A stretch of DNA of 64,000 nt from assembly GCF_021044755.1 (NCBI RefSeq), contig NZ_JAJNOR010000004.1:310001-374000 (forward strand), in the 5' to 3' direction. Under the pieces are notes generated by a model. It did no database searches. It was not told where the DNA came from and saw only the letters and a program-made list of their open reading frames with translations. The DNA comes from Lientehia hominis. Lineage in GTDB: Bacteria; Bacillota; Clostridia; Lachnospirales; Lachnospiraceae. The translations under genes and the position numbers were made by a program. How positions within the stretch are numbered: the stretch's first letter is position 1; each line of letters starts with the position of its first letter. Positions 1-8,570 of the stretch are shown one piece after another.

Positions 1-1
1 G

Positions 2-118
2 TTCCCCTGTGTGGAGAGCTATGGAATCCTGGTGACAGCGCTCGCAGAAAAATACGGGATAGAGTTTATGAACGGAGTAAATATAGTGACTTGGTTCAGC
101 TTGATTCTTTTGAGATGA
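2..118 (+). CDS. Possible C-terminal fragment of an unidentified protein (cut by window edge)
   Basis: Frame 2 is open from the window edge to a TGA at 116-118 (38 codons) with codon use like the neighbouring genes. Frame 1 is also open to a TAG at 166-168, so the reading frame is uncertain. I do not recognise either peptide. From here to about 290 I see only AT-rich sequence without a clear terminator or promoter. Confidence 0.22.
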   Translation, partial: FPCVESYGILVTALAEKYGIEFMNGVNIVTWFSLILLR

Positions 119-303
119 AAAAAATGTTACAAAAGTTAGAAACTTTGCTGTATTTATTACGAAGATAGTAAGATTGTAATAGGATTCTGTAAATTGTATT
201 GCCTGATTGCATGGGATGTGCTAAATTGAAATCAATAGTGAAGGAGAACGGATATTATCTGATATCGCTGGATGGGGGTCCTGCGATTTAATGGAGAGGT
301 GTT

Positions 304-738
304 GTGGGGCAGATGAAATATGAGATTTGGATTCTGATCATTTCTTTTGCGCTTCTGGTACCGACCGTGCTGCTGATCTTTCAAAGGCGCATGTCTCCGG
401 CTGTGGGAAAGGGCACGGGAACGGCAAATGAGGATGGAAACCGGATCTTCTGGCCGGATTTCATAAAGTACAATGGTTCCTATTACCTGTATGAAGAAAA
501 AGAGTGCCGGAAGATGGACGTGGCGGAGGAACTGGGAGAGATACGGGAGAAATCCCCGCAGGGCAGGCGGGAAGCATGCAATTTTGAAGCGTCGAGGCTG
601 GAGACAGGGACGGAGCTTTATCGGATCCGGGGAGTAATGGATGACAGCCAGCTGGCTGCTAAAAGAGAAGAGACCTATAAAGTATATGAAATGGTCTCTG
701 ATGAGGAGTTTTATAAGAATTTGTCTGAAAGTGAATAG
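304..738 (+). CDS. Small membrane-anchored protein of unknown function
   Basis: A 144-residue protein (GTG start; an in-frame ATG at 313 is also possible, both behind the GGAGAGG at 293-299). Residues about 8-27 form one hydrophobic segment, so the protein is probably anchored in the membrane or exported, followed by a charged soluble domain of about 110 residues with a tyrosine-rich patch (KYNGSYYLYEE) and an acidic tail. I do not recognise the family. It lies just upstream of spoIIIAA but is separated from it by a terminator-like hairpin, so it is probably a separate transcript. No catalytic motif is visible. Confidence 0.7.
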   Translation: MGQMKYEIWILIISFALLVPTVLLIFQRRMSPAVGKGTGTANEDGNRIFWPDFIKYNGSYYLYEEKECRKMDVAEELGEIREKSPQGRREACNFEASRLETGTELYRIRGVMDDSQLAAKREETYKVYEMVSDEEFYKNLSESE

Positions 739-751
739 CAGATACGCAGAG

Positions 752-797
752 AAGACCTGCGGCCGATTGAGAGATCAGGGCCGTGGGTCTTTTCGTT
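752..797 (+). terminator. Intrinsic terminator after the small membrane protein
   Basis: A 13-bp stem (752-764 with 779-791, two non-Watson-Crick pairs) is followed by a T-rich stretch. It lies 14 nt after the stop of the upstream gene and separates it from the spoIIIA operon. Confidence 0.6.
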
Positions 798-820
798 TCA
801 TAGAAAAATACGTCCAAGGT

Positions 821-855
821 ACCTGTCCGAAGTTTGGAATATTCGATGGACAGGT
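821..855 (+). repeat. Inverted repeat in the spoIIIAA leader
   Basis: ACCTGTCC (821-828) is repeated exactly as GGACAGGT (848-855) with a 19-nt loop, 35 nt before the spoIIIAA start. It could be a regulator site or an RNA hairpin. It lacks a strong T-run, so it is not a convincing terminator. Confidence 0.4.
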
Positions 856-889
856 TTCATAGATTAGGGTAAGAAGGCAGGTGACAGAT

Positions 890-1885
890 ATGGAAGGCGG
901 AGAAGAAATACTTAAAGTAATGGCCGGAGGACTCAGACGGCTGCTGGAACAGGCGGCCCTGAAATTTGAGTATCTGCAGGAGCTGAGGCTGCGGGCAGGA
1001 CTCCCGTTCTTCTGCCAGTACGACGGGAAAGAATATGGGTTCCTGGAAAGCGGGCGTATGGTTCCGGCGTCATCACTTCAGGCTGGACATGCAGGAGGTG
1101 GGTCCCCCCATATCGTGAGCAGGAAGGAAGTCAAAGAGACCCTTGAGTATTTAAGCAGTTATTCTCTTTATGCCTATGAAGAAGAGTTGCGGCAGGGATT
1201 TTTGACCATTCGCGGCGGCCACCGAATAGGACTGGCCGGGAAAGCGGTCCTGGAGAACGGAAATATCCGTACTGTCCGTCACATATCCTTTTTAAATATC
1301 CGGCTTGCCCATCAGATACCTGGCTGTGCCAGACGTCTGCTTCCTTATCTCTACGAAGAGGACAATGTCTGTAATACGCTTTTGATCTCTCCTCCTGGCT
1401 GCGGAAAGACCACTCTTTTACGGGATATGGTCCGTCTGATCTCCAACGGAGAAAACGGACATGCCGGAATGAGCATAGGGGTGGCTGATGAACGGTCGGA
1501 GCTTGCGGCCTGTTATCAGGGAGTTCCTCAGAACGATCTGGGAATCCGCACTGATGTGCTGGACAACTGTCCGAAAGCCCAGGGACTTATGATGCTGATA
1601 CGTACCATGTCTCCGAGGGTTGTGGCGGCTGATGAGATTGGCGGATATGAGGATCTGGACGCGGTCCGGTATGCCGGAAACTGCGGCTGCAGCGTGCTCG
1701 CCACAGCTCATGGCGCAACTTTGGAGGAAATACGCGGAAAGCCTGCCTTTGCCAGGATTATGGAGGAAGGATTTTTTGACCGGTACATACTCCTGGGGAA
1801 GAAAAAGAAGAATACCGGATGGGAAGTAGGACATGTCCGGGCCGTATATGACAGGAACGGACAGCCTATGGAATATCCTGCGTGA
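890..1885 (+). CDS. spoIIIAA: Stage III sporulation protein AA, secretion-type ATPase
   Basis: SpoIIIAA is the cytosolic ATPase of the SpoIIIA-SpoIIQ channel that joins mother cell and forespore during engulfment. It resembles the ATPases of type II/IV secretion systems. The protein carries a Walker A motif (SPPGCGKTT, about residue 166), a Walker B-type region (RVVAADEIGG) and the RGGHR motif near residue 110. I place the start at ATG 890 because AGGTGA at 879-884 is 5 nt upstream; the GTG at 881 lies inside that ribosome-binding site. The length (331 residues) is usual. It heads eight closely spaced genes, expected by analogy to be a sigma-E operon. Confidence 0.95.
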   Translation: MEGGEEILKVMAGGLRRLLEQAALKFEYLQELRLRAGLPFFCQYDGKEYGFLESGRMVPASSLQAGHAGGGSPHIVSRKEVKETLEYLSSYSLYAYEEELRQGFLTIRGGHRIGLAGKAVLENGNIRTVRHISFLNIRLAHQIPGCARRLLPYLYEEDNVCNTLLISPPGCGKTTLLRDMVRLISNGENGHAGMSIGVADERSELAACYQGVPQNDLGIRTDVLDNCPKAQGLMMLIRTMSPRVVAADEIGGYEDLDAVRYAGNCGCSVLATAHGATLEEIRGKPAFARIMEEGFFDRYILLGKKKKNTGWEVGHVRAVYDRNGQPMEYPA

Positions 1886-1921
1886 AACTGAAAGGCAAGA
1901 ATATGGAAGTGGGGAATTGAA

Positions 1922-2443
1922 ATGACACTGAAAATCATTGGAGCCGTCTGTATCATTATCTCCTGTACGGCGATCGGGTTCAGCTTAAGCTACCGGGTGC
2001 ACGGACGGTACCGGGAACTGACGGAACTGAAAAAGATCCTGTATCTTCTGAGCGGTGAGATCAAGTTCGGAAGCAGCACATTGGAAGAGGCGTTTCAGAC
2101 TGTGGCAGAGAGAAGCGGGCCGCCCTATGAAGGTTTCTTTTCTTATCTGTCGGAAGAGATGCAGAAACGCAGCAGTGTGACTCTGGCGGAGATCTGGAAA
2201 TCCGGTCTGGAGACGAAGCTGAAAGCGGCGCGCCTTACTAAGGGAGACAGAGAGATCCTTCTGCATGTGGGAAATGATATGGGCTGCCTGGATAAAGAGA
2301 CACAGCTTAAAACATTGGCATTGGCAGGAGAACAGCTGGAGGACGTGCGGAAGAGCCTGTACATAGAACTGCCGAAAAAGATGAAGCTTTACAATTATCT
2401 CGGGATACTGGCGGGGGTATTCCTCACGATTCTGCTGATCTGA
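1922..2443 (+). CDS. spoIIIAB: Stage III sporulation protein AB
   Basis: A 173-residue membrane protein of the SpoIIIA channel, related to GspF-type platform proteins of type II secretion. A hydrophobic N-terminal segment (residues 4-22), a helical cytosolic domain and a hydrophobic C-terminal segment (LGILAGVFLTILLI) match the family pattern. It follows spoIIIAA after 36 bp and precedes spoIIIAC, the conserved order. SpoIIIAB probably anchors or couples the SpoIIIAA ATPase to the membrane ring; that role is taken from the family. Confidence 0.93.
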   Translation: MTLKIIGAVCIIISCTAIGFSLSYRVHGRYRELTELKKILYLLSGEIKFGSSTLEEAFQTVAERSGPPYEGFFSYLSEEMQKRSSVTLAEIWKSGLETKLKAARLTKGDREILLHVGNDMGCLDKETQLKTLALAGEQLEDVRKSLYIELPKKMKLYNYLGILAGVFLTILLI

Positions 2444-2474
2444 CAGCCGGTATCGGGAATATAGGGAGGAAGAC

Positions 2475-2669
2475 ATGACAGTTAGTTTGATTTTTAAAAT
2501 TGCCGCTGTGGGAGTCCTGGTTTCCGTCATCTGCCAGGTGCTGAAGCACAGCGGGAGAGAGGAACATGCCTTTCTCACCAGTCTGGCGGGGCTTCTTTTG
2601 GTATTATACTGGCTGGTCCCTTATATATATGATCTGTTTGAGTCCATCAAAGAGTTGTTTTCCTTATGA
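2475..2669 (+). CDS. spoIIIAC: Stage III sporulation protein AC
   Basis: A 64-residue protein made almost entirely of two hydrophobic helices (residues about 4-22 and 33-58), the standard size and shape of SpoIIIAC. The start ATG 2475 follows AGGGAGGA. Family knowledge says it is an inner-membrane part of the channel, related to the neighbouring SpoIIIAD. Identification rests on size, topology and position. Confidence 0.92.
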   Translation: MTVSLIFKIAAVGVLVSVICQVLKHSGREEHAFLTSLAGLLLVLYWLVPYIYDLFESIKELFSL

Positions 2670-2704
2670 GCCTTTAGCGGCAGAAAAAGAAAGAGGGAAT
2701 TGGA

Positions 2705-3085
2705 TTGATAAAAATAGCAGTAGTAGGGGTAGCTGCCATCCTGATGGCCATGCAGCTTCGGGAGGTGAAGCCGCAGTTCGGTATGTATGTGGTATTCGGC
2801 GCCGGCATTCTCATCTTTTTTTATGCGTTTACCAAGCTGGAAGGAATCGTGGAGGCAATGGGGCAGCTGGGGAAATATGTGACCATTGAAGAAAAGTATC
2901 TGCAGATCCTGCTTAAAATGCTGGGAATCAGCTATGTTTCTGAGTTTGCAGCCTCTCTGTGCAAGGACAGCGGATATAATTCTGTGGCTGGTCAGATTGA
3001 ACTGTTTGGAAAACTATCCATCCTGCTGATCAGCATGCCGGTGGTACTGTCCCTTCTTAAGACCCTGGGACAGCTGCTCACATGA
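2705..3085 (+). CDS. spoIIIAD: Stage III sporulation protein AD
   Basis: A 126-residue protein with several hydrophobic helices, a family member of SpoIIIAC/AD. Translation appears to begin at a TTG (2705), five nt after AGAGGGAA; no ATG fits the conserved N-terminus (IKIAVVGV). The stop codon overlaps the start of spoIIIAE by 4 nt (ATGA), suggesting translational coupling. It is expected to act in the mother-cell membrane as part of the forespore channel. Confidence 0.92.
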   Translation: MIKIAVVGVAAILMAMQLREVKPQFGMYVVFGAGILIFFYAFTKLEGIVEAMGQLGKYVTIEEKYLQILLKMLGISYVSEFAASLCKDSGYNSVAGQIELFGKLSILLISMPVVLSLLKTLGQLLT

Positions 3086-4224
3086 GGCGGCGTAAAATGC
3101 TCAGCCGCATGGGCATCGTGTTTTTTCTGCTTTTTTGGCTCCTCTTTCCCATGAGTGTCCGGGCAGAGTCCCTGGAGGAGCAGGCTGACGACTACGATTA
3201 CAGCGGCGCCCAGGAGGTGATGGATGATGCTCTGGAGGAATCGGCTCCGACTTTTTCCAGCATGGTGAACGCTCTTGTATCAGGAAAGATTGGAGAAACG
3301 GTCAAAAAGGTGCCGGTATATCTGAAGAACAGTCTGTTGTCGGAGATTTCTATAAACAGGAAAAGTCTGGGACATGTCCTTCTCATAGCAGCTTTTGGGA
3401 CAATTTTTTCCGGTCTTGCTTCCTCTTTCCAGGACAAACAAGCGGGAGAGACTGGATTTTATGTGACATATCTGCTGCTCCTTTCTCTGCTCCTGACTGC
3501 ATTTTTTGAAGCAGCCGAGGTGGCCAAGGATACAGTGACCCATGTGATGGAATTCATGGGAGCGCTGCTTCCGGCATTCACTTTGGCAGTAGCTGCTACC
3601 GGGAAGACCATGACTTCTGTCTTTTCCTATGAGTTTATCATGGGAGCAGTAAGCATCGTGGAATGGCTGTTTCAGGTACTGTTTCTTCCGGGAATCCAAA
3701 TTTATGTGGTGCTGAGCCTGGTGAATCATATATCAAAAGAAGAGATCTTGACGAAGATGACAGAGCTTTTGGAGCTGGTTCTGAGCTGGGGGCTTAAGAC
3801 TGTCATAGGGCTGGTGGTTGGATACGGGGCAATCCAGAGCATGGTTCTTCCGCTGGCCGATTCCATGAAGACAGGTGTGGTGACAAAGGCGCTCAGTGCG
3901 ATTCCCGGCATTGGGGGAGGGGCCGGAGCGGCTGCAAGCCTCATCACCGGCACGGCCAGTCTGATAAAGAACGGGATAGGAGCGGCAGCTTTGATCGCTC
4001 TGCTGCTCATATGCTCGGTCCCGGTCCTTAAGCTGGCCGTCATCACAATACTCTACCACGGAGCGGCGGCGATGGTGCAGCCCGTGGCGGATGAACGGGT
4101 CACAGAATGTCTGTCGGGAGTGGCCTCCGGCACCCGTCTGCTTTTAAAGGTAACGACTGCCTCTGCCGGAATGTTTCTTCTGACGATAGGGATTTTATGC
4201 GCATTTACATCGGTGCAGATTTAA
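3082..4224 (+). CDS. spoIIIAE: Stage III sporulation protein AE
   Basis: A 380-residue multi-spanning membrane protein and the largest integral part of the SpoIIIA complex. The N-terminus has a clear signal-type helix (residues 9-28, ending near VRAES), then an acidic extracytoplasmic stretch, then about seven hydrophobic segments including a glycine/alanine-rich one (GIGGGAGAAASL). Length and topology match known SpoIIIAE proteins. It overlaps spoIIIAD by 4 nt, and spoIIIAF follows after 26 bp. Confidence 0.94.
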   Translation: MRRRKMLSRMGIVFFLLFWLLFPMSVRAESLEEQADDYDYSGAQEVMDDALEESAPTFSSMVNALVSGKIGETVKKVPVYLKNSLLSEISINRKSLGHVLLIAAFGTIFSGLASSFQDKQAGETGFYVTYLLLLSLLLTAFFEAAEVAKDTVTHVMEFMGALLPAFTLAVAATGKTMTSVFSYEFIMGAVSIVEWLFQVLFLPGIQIYVVLSLVNHISKEEILTKMTELLELVLSWGLKTVIGLVVGYGAIQSMVLPLADSMKTGVVTKALSAIPGIGGGAGAAASLITGTASLIKNGIGAAALIALLLICSVPVLKLAVITILYHGAAAMVQPVADERVTECLSGVASGTRLLLKVTTASAGMFLLTIGILCAFTSVQI

Positions 4225-4250
4225 AATGAAAACAGGGAGGAGGGCGGCAG

Positions 4251-4931
4251 ATGCTGGCGGGATTTTATCAGTGGGTGAAGAATATAGCGGCATATCTCAT
4301 TTTTATGTCGCTGGTCTTAAAGCTCCTTCCGGAGGGAAAAAACGTCAAGTATATCAAATACTTCATGGGAATGGTACTGGTTCTCATCGTACTGGCTCCG
4401 GTGGGAAAGCTCTTCCGCCTGGAGGATGTATTCTCTCAGTTTGAGACAGAGCTTGAAAGCCAGGGAAGAGAGGAGGAATTCCGGGAGGAGCTGGAACTCA
4501 AAGGAGAAGAGTATTCTTCTTCGGTGATTTCCCAGTATGAGGAAGAGCTGGCTTACCAGGTATCGGAGTCTCTTGCGGCTGCCGGATGCGGAAATGCTGC
4601 TGTCAGGGTGAATCTGGATACCGTGAATGAGAGCGAAACGTTTGGTCAGGTGATTTCAATAGAAGTGGATTTTACCATGAGTGAACGTGCGTCAAAAGAC
4701 TCAGGAGAGACCGGAAGTATCGATCCGGTCGTCATTGAGAAGAGGAAGGTAAAGATTCTGGATGAGGATGGCGGAGAAGAGGGGGATGAAGCCGGAGAAG
4801 GAGAAGAAATGGAGAAGGAACCGGGAGAAAATACCAGAAATTATAGGGAAGAAGCGGAAGATGAAACGATACGGAAACTGCTGTCGGAGAAATTTTCCGC
4901 GGCAGGGGACAGTATCCATATCCGGAGATGA
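4251..4931 (+). CDS. spoIIIAF: Stage III sporulation protein AF
   Basis: A 226-residue channel protein with two N-terminal membrane helices (residues about 6-25 and 35-53) and a soluble C-terminal domain, as expected for SpoIIIAF. The soluble domain is interrupted after about residue 168 by a very acidic, low-complexity stretch of roughly 40 residues (runs such as EEGDEAGEGEEMEKE) before the conserved tail. Start ATG 4251 follows GGAGGGCGGCAG. The acidic stretch looks like a lineage-specific linker; its effect is unknown. Confidence 0.9.
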   Translation: MLAGFYQWVKNIAAYLIFMSLVLKLLPEGKNVKYIKYFMGMVLVLIVLAPVGKLFRLEDVFSQFETELESQGREEEFREELELKGEEYSSSVISQYEEELAYQVSESLAAAGCGNAAVRVNLDTVNESETFGQVISIEVDFTMSERASKDSGETGSIDPVVIEKRKVKILDEDGGEEGDEAGEGEEMEKEPGENTRNYREEAEDETIRKLLSEKFSAAGDSIHIRR

Positions 4932-4979
4932 GGATCAGGCCGCGGCGCGGGGATGCCAGAGGAAGGGAGTAGAGCTTTA

Positions 4980-5576
4980 ATGAAAAAATGGAATTTTAAT
5001 TTCCGGAAATTAAAACAGATCAAGACGGAAACCTGGATTCTGCTTCTTCTCGCAGGCGTTCTCCTGCTCGTGATCGCTCTCCCGACAAAAAAGAATAGGG
5101 AGAATACAGAAAAAAGCAGCGGACAACAGGAAGTCAGCAGTGAAAACGGAAGTGGGAGCGGAACGTCGGATGTCAGTGATTATGCAAAGAAAATGGAAAA
5201 AAGGGTGGCGGAGATTCTGTCCACCATAGACGGAGTGGGAAAGGCGGAGGTCATGGTGACCCTGGAATCGGGGGGCGAGACTGTTCTCCAGACAGACGCT
5301 TCCCTTGAACAGAGCAGTACAAAAGAGACGGACAGCGAGGGCGGTTCCCGATCTGTGGAGGAGAAGAACCAGTCCAGCCAGACGGTTCTGACTGGAAGTG
5401 AAGACAGTCCCTACGTGACAAAAGAGCTTTGTCCAAAGGTGACAGGAATCGTCATTACGGCGGAGGGCGGAGGCGAAGCTACCGTAAAAGCTGAAATCTC
5501 TGAGGCAATGGAAGCATTATTTGACCTTCCCGCACATAAAATTAAAGTATTAAAGAGAGTCAAAGAAGAATCTTAA
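4980..5576 (+). CDS. spoIIIAG: Stage III sporulation protein AG
   Basis: SpoIIIAG forms a large ring in the intermembrane space and has the ring-building motif fold of secretion-system proteins. This 198-residue protein has a short cytosolic N-terminus, one membrane helix (about residues 20-36, ILLLLAGVLLLVIAL), a serine-rich linker and the conserved domain with IDGVGKAEVMVTLE. I choose ATG 4980 (GGAAGGGAG upstream, followed by MKKW) over an in-frame ATG at 4953, whose upstream GGGG is too close. spoIIIAH follows within 14 bp. Confidence 0.92.
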   Translation: MKKWNFNFRKLKQIKTETWILLLLAGVLLLVIALPTKKNRENTEKSSGQQEVSSENGSGSGTSDVSDYAKKMEKRVAEILSTIDGVGKAEVMVTLESGGETVLQTDASLEQSSTKETDSEGGSRSVEEKNQSSQTVLTGSEDSPYVTKELCPKVTGIVITAEGGGEATVKAEISEAMEALFDLPAHKIKVLKRVKEES

Positions 5577-5590
5577 AAAGGAGCGGTACT

Positions 5591-6346
5591 GTGAAACGAA
5601 TTGTGAAAAAAAACCAGATTGTCCTGACCCTGCTGGCAGTGATGATTGCCGTGGCAGGCTACTTAAGCTATGCGGGGAAATTTAATTTCCTTGGCGGAGA
5701 GAAAAAGGCTCAGGCCGATGGAAATGCTGCAGAAGAGACTGTTGCCGCAGGACTTTTGGACATTTCCGATGAAGATGTCCTGGCAGAGAATCAGGCACTT
5801 TCCAAAGCGAACGGAGAAAGTCTGACGGATGTTTACACACCGGCAGAGGACGGTGACGAAACACAGGCAGCAGCAGCGACTGACGCTCAGAACGGAGAGT
5901 CTGTGGCGGCCGCAGAAGAGTCCTCGGCAGCCGGAGAGGCAGGGGCCGCTGTACCCGGAGAAGCCGTTCTTACGAACGGGGTCACGGTCAGCAATTATGT
6001 GTCACAGATGCAGCTGAACCGGGAGCAGGTACGCAGCAAGAATAAAGAGACCCTCATGGAGGTCATCAACAATGCGGCAATCGCAGATGACCAGAAGCAG
6101 GCGGCGGTGGATCAGATGATCGCCCTCACTGCGGTCGCGGAGAAAGAAAATGCGGCAGAGACTCTTCTAGGGGCCAAGGGTTTTACGGATTCTGTAGTCT
6201 GCATCAATGACGGGACCGTGGACGTGGTAGTCGGAAAAACTGAACTTACCGATGCGGAAAGAGCACAGATCGAGGATATTGTCAAGAGGAAGACCGAGGT
6301 AGACGCAGCGAACGTAGTCATCACCCTTATGGACCTGGACCAGTAA
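5591..6346 (+). CDS. spoIIIAH: Stage III sporulation protein AH
   Basis: SpoIIIAH is the mother-cell half of the SpoIIIAH-SpoIIQ interaction that holds the two membranes together. The 251-residue protein starts at GTG 5591 behind AAGGAG. It has one membrane helix (residues 9-27), a long alanine- and glutamate-rich linker (about residues 45-115) and the folded YscJ/FliF-like domain at the C-terminus, ending ANVVITLMDLDQ. The linker is longer than in Bacillus. It is the last gene of the operon; a new promoter follows. Confidence 0.93.
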   Translation: MKRIVKKNQIVLTLLAVMIAVAGYLSYAGKFNFLGGEKKAQADGNAAEETVAAGLLDISDEDVLAENQALSKANGESLTDVYTPAEDGDETQAAAATDAQNGESVAAAEESSAAGEAGAAVPGEAVLTNGVTVSNYVSQMQLNREQVRSKNKETLMEVINNAAIADDQKQAAVDQMIALTAVAEKENAAETLLGAKGFTDSVVCINDGTVDVVVGKTELTDAERAQIEDIVKRKTEVDAANVVITLMDLDQ

Positions 6347-6363
6347 AGACTTTACATATTTGG

Positions 6364-6392
6364 TTGATAAATATTCATCTTTTTGGTATAAT
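6364..6392 (+). promoter_or_regulatory. Sigma-A promoter for the asp23-like/nusB operon
   Basis: TTGATA (6364-6369), a 17-bp spacer and TATAAT (6387-6392) preceded by an extended -10 TGG. It lies between spoIIIAH and the Asp23-like gene, so vegetative housekeeping genes are uncoupled from the sporulation operon. Confidence 0.85.
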
Positions 6393-6433
6393 GAAAGACA
6401 AAGTATGAATTTTAGGTACAGGAGGTAGCGGCG

Positions 6434-6820
6434 GTGGAACATGAAAATAGAAATACTTATCCCCTGCGTCACGACAAAGAGACCGTTGGTGAAGTTCAGA
6501 TCGCGGATGAGGTGGTGGCGATCATTGCCGGGCTGGCGGCTACGGAGATCGAGGGAGTCGCATCCATGGCGGGAAACATTACCAATGAGCTGGTCGGGAA
6601 GCTGGGGATGAAAAATCTCTCCAAGGGCGTGAAGGTAGATGTGCTGGATACTTCCGTGTCGGTGGATTTATCTCTCAATATGGAATACGGCTACAGTATC
6701 CCCGATGTATGCGCACAGGTTCAGGAGCGTGTGAAGTCGGCCATTGAGAATATGACAGGACTTTCGGTGATTGATGTGAATGTGAAGATCGCCGGTGTGA
6801 ATATTGACAAGACCAGATAG
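6434..6820 (+). CDS. Asp23/Gls24 family envelope stress protein (YqhY-like)
   Basis: A 128-residue Asp23/Gls24 family protein (DUF322). The start is GTG 6434, 7 nt after AGGAGGT. The family core is visible: IADEVVAIIAGLAATEIEGV near the N-terminus, a central VDLSLNMEYG strand and VQERVKSAIENMTGL near the C-terminus. Members of this family in Firmicutes sit near fatty acid and cell-envelope genes and are linked to envelope homeostasis. The position directly before nusB is conserved in Clostridia. Its exact biochemical role is not established. Confidence 0.9.
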   Translation: MEHENRNTYPLRHDKETVGEVQIADEVVAIIAGLAATEIEGVASMAGNITNELVGKLGMKNLSKGVKVDVLDTSVSVDLSLNMEYGYSIPDVCAQVQERVKSAIENMTGLSVIDVNVKIAGVNIDKTR

Positions 6821-6830
6821 GAAGAACTGA

Positions 6831-6860
6831 AAAGGGTGCCCATAAAAGCACCCTTTTTCC
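6831..6860 (+). terminator. Intrinsic terminator after the asp23-like gene
   Basis: AAAGGGTGC (6831-6839) pairs perfectly with GCACCCTTT (6848-6856) and is followed by TTs. It starts 10 nt after the stop codon, so expression of nusB depends on read-through or a further promoter. Confidence 0.85.
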
Positions 6861-6936
6861 TTATGTCCGAAAGGACCATACGGTTTTTTTCACGGGCACG
6901 GCCTTTGGAAAGACCGAAATACTTTGGAGGATGCAC

Positions 6937-7344
6937 ATGAGCAGAAGAGAACTGAGGGAGCATGTGTTCCGCATGCTGTTCCGCAAAGAATTCTTTGAAT
7001 CTGAGGCGGAATTTGGCGAGCAGGTGAAAAGATACCTGGAAGAGCTGGAGCCCCTGGAAGAAAAAGATGAAAGCTATATGTTCGGAAAAGTAGAGGATAT
7101 CTACGGACACGTCAAAGAACTGGACGATCGGATAAATGAAGTGGCGAAGGGCTGGAAGACCAGACGTATGGGAAAGGTGGACCTGACGGTCCTGCGCCTG
7201 GCGCTTTACGAGATGCTGTATGAGGAAGCGGTGCCGGAGAAGGTAGCCATCAATGAAGCGGTGGAGATAGCCAGAAAATACGGCGGAGATGATTCTCCGT
7301 CTTTTGTCAATGGGATTTTAGCCAAGCTTGTTACGGAGAACTGA
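6937..7344 (+). CDS. nusB: Transcription antitermination factor NusB
   Basis: NusB binds boxA RNA with ribosomal protein S10 and promotes rRNA antitermination. The 135-residue, mostly helical protein carries family blocks REHVFRMLFRKEF, KVDLTVLRLALYEMLY and PEKVAINEAVEIARKYGGDDSPSFVNGIL. I choose ATG 6937 because GGAGG (6926-6930) directly touches the in-frame ATG at 6931 but lies 6 nt before 6937. xseA begins immediately downstream. Confidence 0.96.
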   Translation: MSRRELREHVFRMLFRKEFFESEAEFGEQVKRYLEELEPLEEKDESYMFGKVEDIYGHVKELDDRINEVAKGWKTRRMGKVDLTVLRLALYEMLYEEAVPEKVAINEAVEIARKYGGDDSPSFVNGILAKLVTEN

Positions 7345-7348
7345 AAAG

Positions 7349-8557
7349 ATGGGACGGAGCGTCTATACGGTGGGACAGGTAAACGCCTATATTAAAAATA
7401 TGTTTACCCAGGATTATCTGCTGGGGGCCATATCCGTAAAAGGTGAGGTGTCCAATTGTAAATATCATTCTTCAGGCCATATTTACTTCACCCTGAAGGA
7501 CAAGGGGGCGGTACTGCAGGCCGTGATGTTCGCCGGAAACCGGGGAGGACTTCCCTTTACCATGAAAGAGGGCCAGCGGGTCATCGTGTCGGGAGCCGTA
7601 AATGTTTTTGAAAGAGACGGGAAATATCAGCTTTACGCCAGGGAGATCACTCTGGACGGGATAGGGAGTCTCTATGAGCAGTTTGAAGCGCTGAAGCGGG
7701 AACTGGAAGAGAGAGGACTTTTTGCATCAGAATATAAGCAGACGATTCCCCGCTATATTAAGACTCTCGGGATCGTCACAGCCAGCACTGGTGCGGCAGT
7801 CCGTGATATCATAAATATTGCAGGAAGGAGAAATCCCCACGTCCGCCTGATACTGTATCCGGCAAAGGTACAGGGAGAAGGAGCCGCCGATACCATAGCG
7901 GCGGGAATCGAGGCCCTGGAACGGTTCGGTGTCGACTGTATGATCGTAGGCAGAGGCGGCGGTTCCATTGAAGACCTATGGGCTTTCAATGAAGAAAAGA
8001 CAGCGCAGGCGATATTTGACTGTTCTGTGCCGGTGATATCCGCAGTCGGTCATGAGACGGATTTTACGATTGCTGATTTCGTGTCAGATCTGCGTGCGCC
8101 GACTCCTTCAGCCGCGGCTGAGCTGGCCGTTTATGACTATCGTCTTTTTTTGTCTCAGCTTGATGAAGCGAGACGGAGGATGTCAGAAGCTGTGATACGC
8201 CGGATGGATAGGCTGAAGCAGATGCTGAAAGCGAAAGAGCTCCGACTGGGCAGATTCCGTCCGGATCATCAGGTGGCGGAAAAAAGACAGCTGCTCGACC
8301 AGTATCAGGACAAACTCTCCTCAGTCATGAGGGACAAGCTCAAATCAGCAGATCATAAGCTGGCTGTTTATGCGGAGCGGCTGAAAGGCTGTTCTCCCCT
8401 TGACCGGATCACGAGAGGATATGCCTTTGTGACCAAAAAGGACGGAAGCCGTCTGCTGTCGGCATCTCAGGCGCTGCCAGGGGACAGGCTGTCCTTACAA
8501 CTGTCCGATGGTGTCGTAGAGACTGAGGTCATCGGAGCGGACCCGGCAGATGAATAG
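7349..8557 (+). CDS. xseA: Exodeoxyribonuclease VII large subunit
   Basis: XseA is the catalytic subunit of exonuclease VII, which degrades single-stranded DNA in both directions. The 402-residue protein has the N-terminal OB fold (YTVGQVNAYIKNMF, GEVSNCKYHSSGHIYFTLKD) and the catalytic domain with GRGGGSIEDLWAFN, VISAVGHETDFTIADFVSDLRAPTPSAAAE. ATG 7349 fits the conserved start (MGRSVYTV) and CGGAGA upstream; an in-frame TTG at 7328 would overlap nusB. The end overlaps the region before xseB, its partner. Confidence 0.96.
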   Translation: MGRSVYTVGQVNAYIKNMFTQDYLLGAISVKGEVSNCKYHSSGHIYFTLKDKGAVLQAVMFAGNRGGLPFTMKEGQRVIVSGAVNVFERDGKYQLYAREITLDGIGSLYEQFEALKRELEERGLFASEYKQTIPRYIKTLGIVTASTGAAVRDIINIAGRRNPHVRLILYPAKVQGEGAADTIAAGIEALERFGVDCMIVGRGGGSIEDLWAFNEEKTAQAIFDCSVPVISAVGHETDFTIADFVSDLRAPTPSAAAELAVYDYRLFLSQLDEARRRMSEAVIRRMDRLKQMLKAKELRLGRFRPDHQVAEKRQLLDQYQDKLSSVMRDKLKSADHKLAVYAERLKGCSPLDRITRGYAFVTKKDGSRLLSASQALPGDRLSLQLSDGVVETEVIGADPADE

Positions 8558-8570
8558 AAAGGAACAGGAC

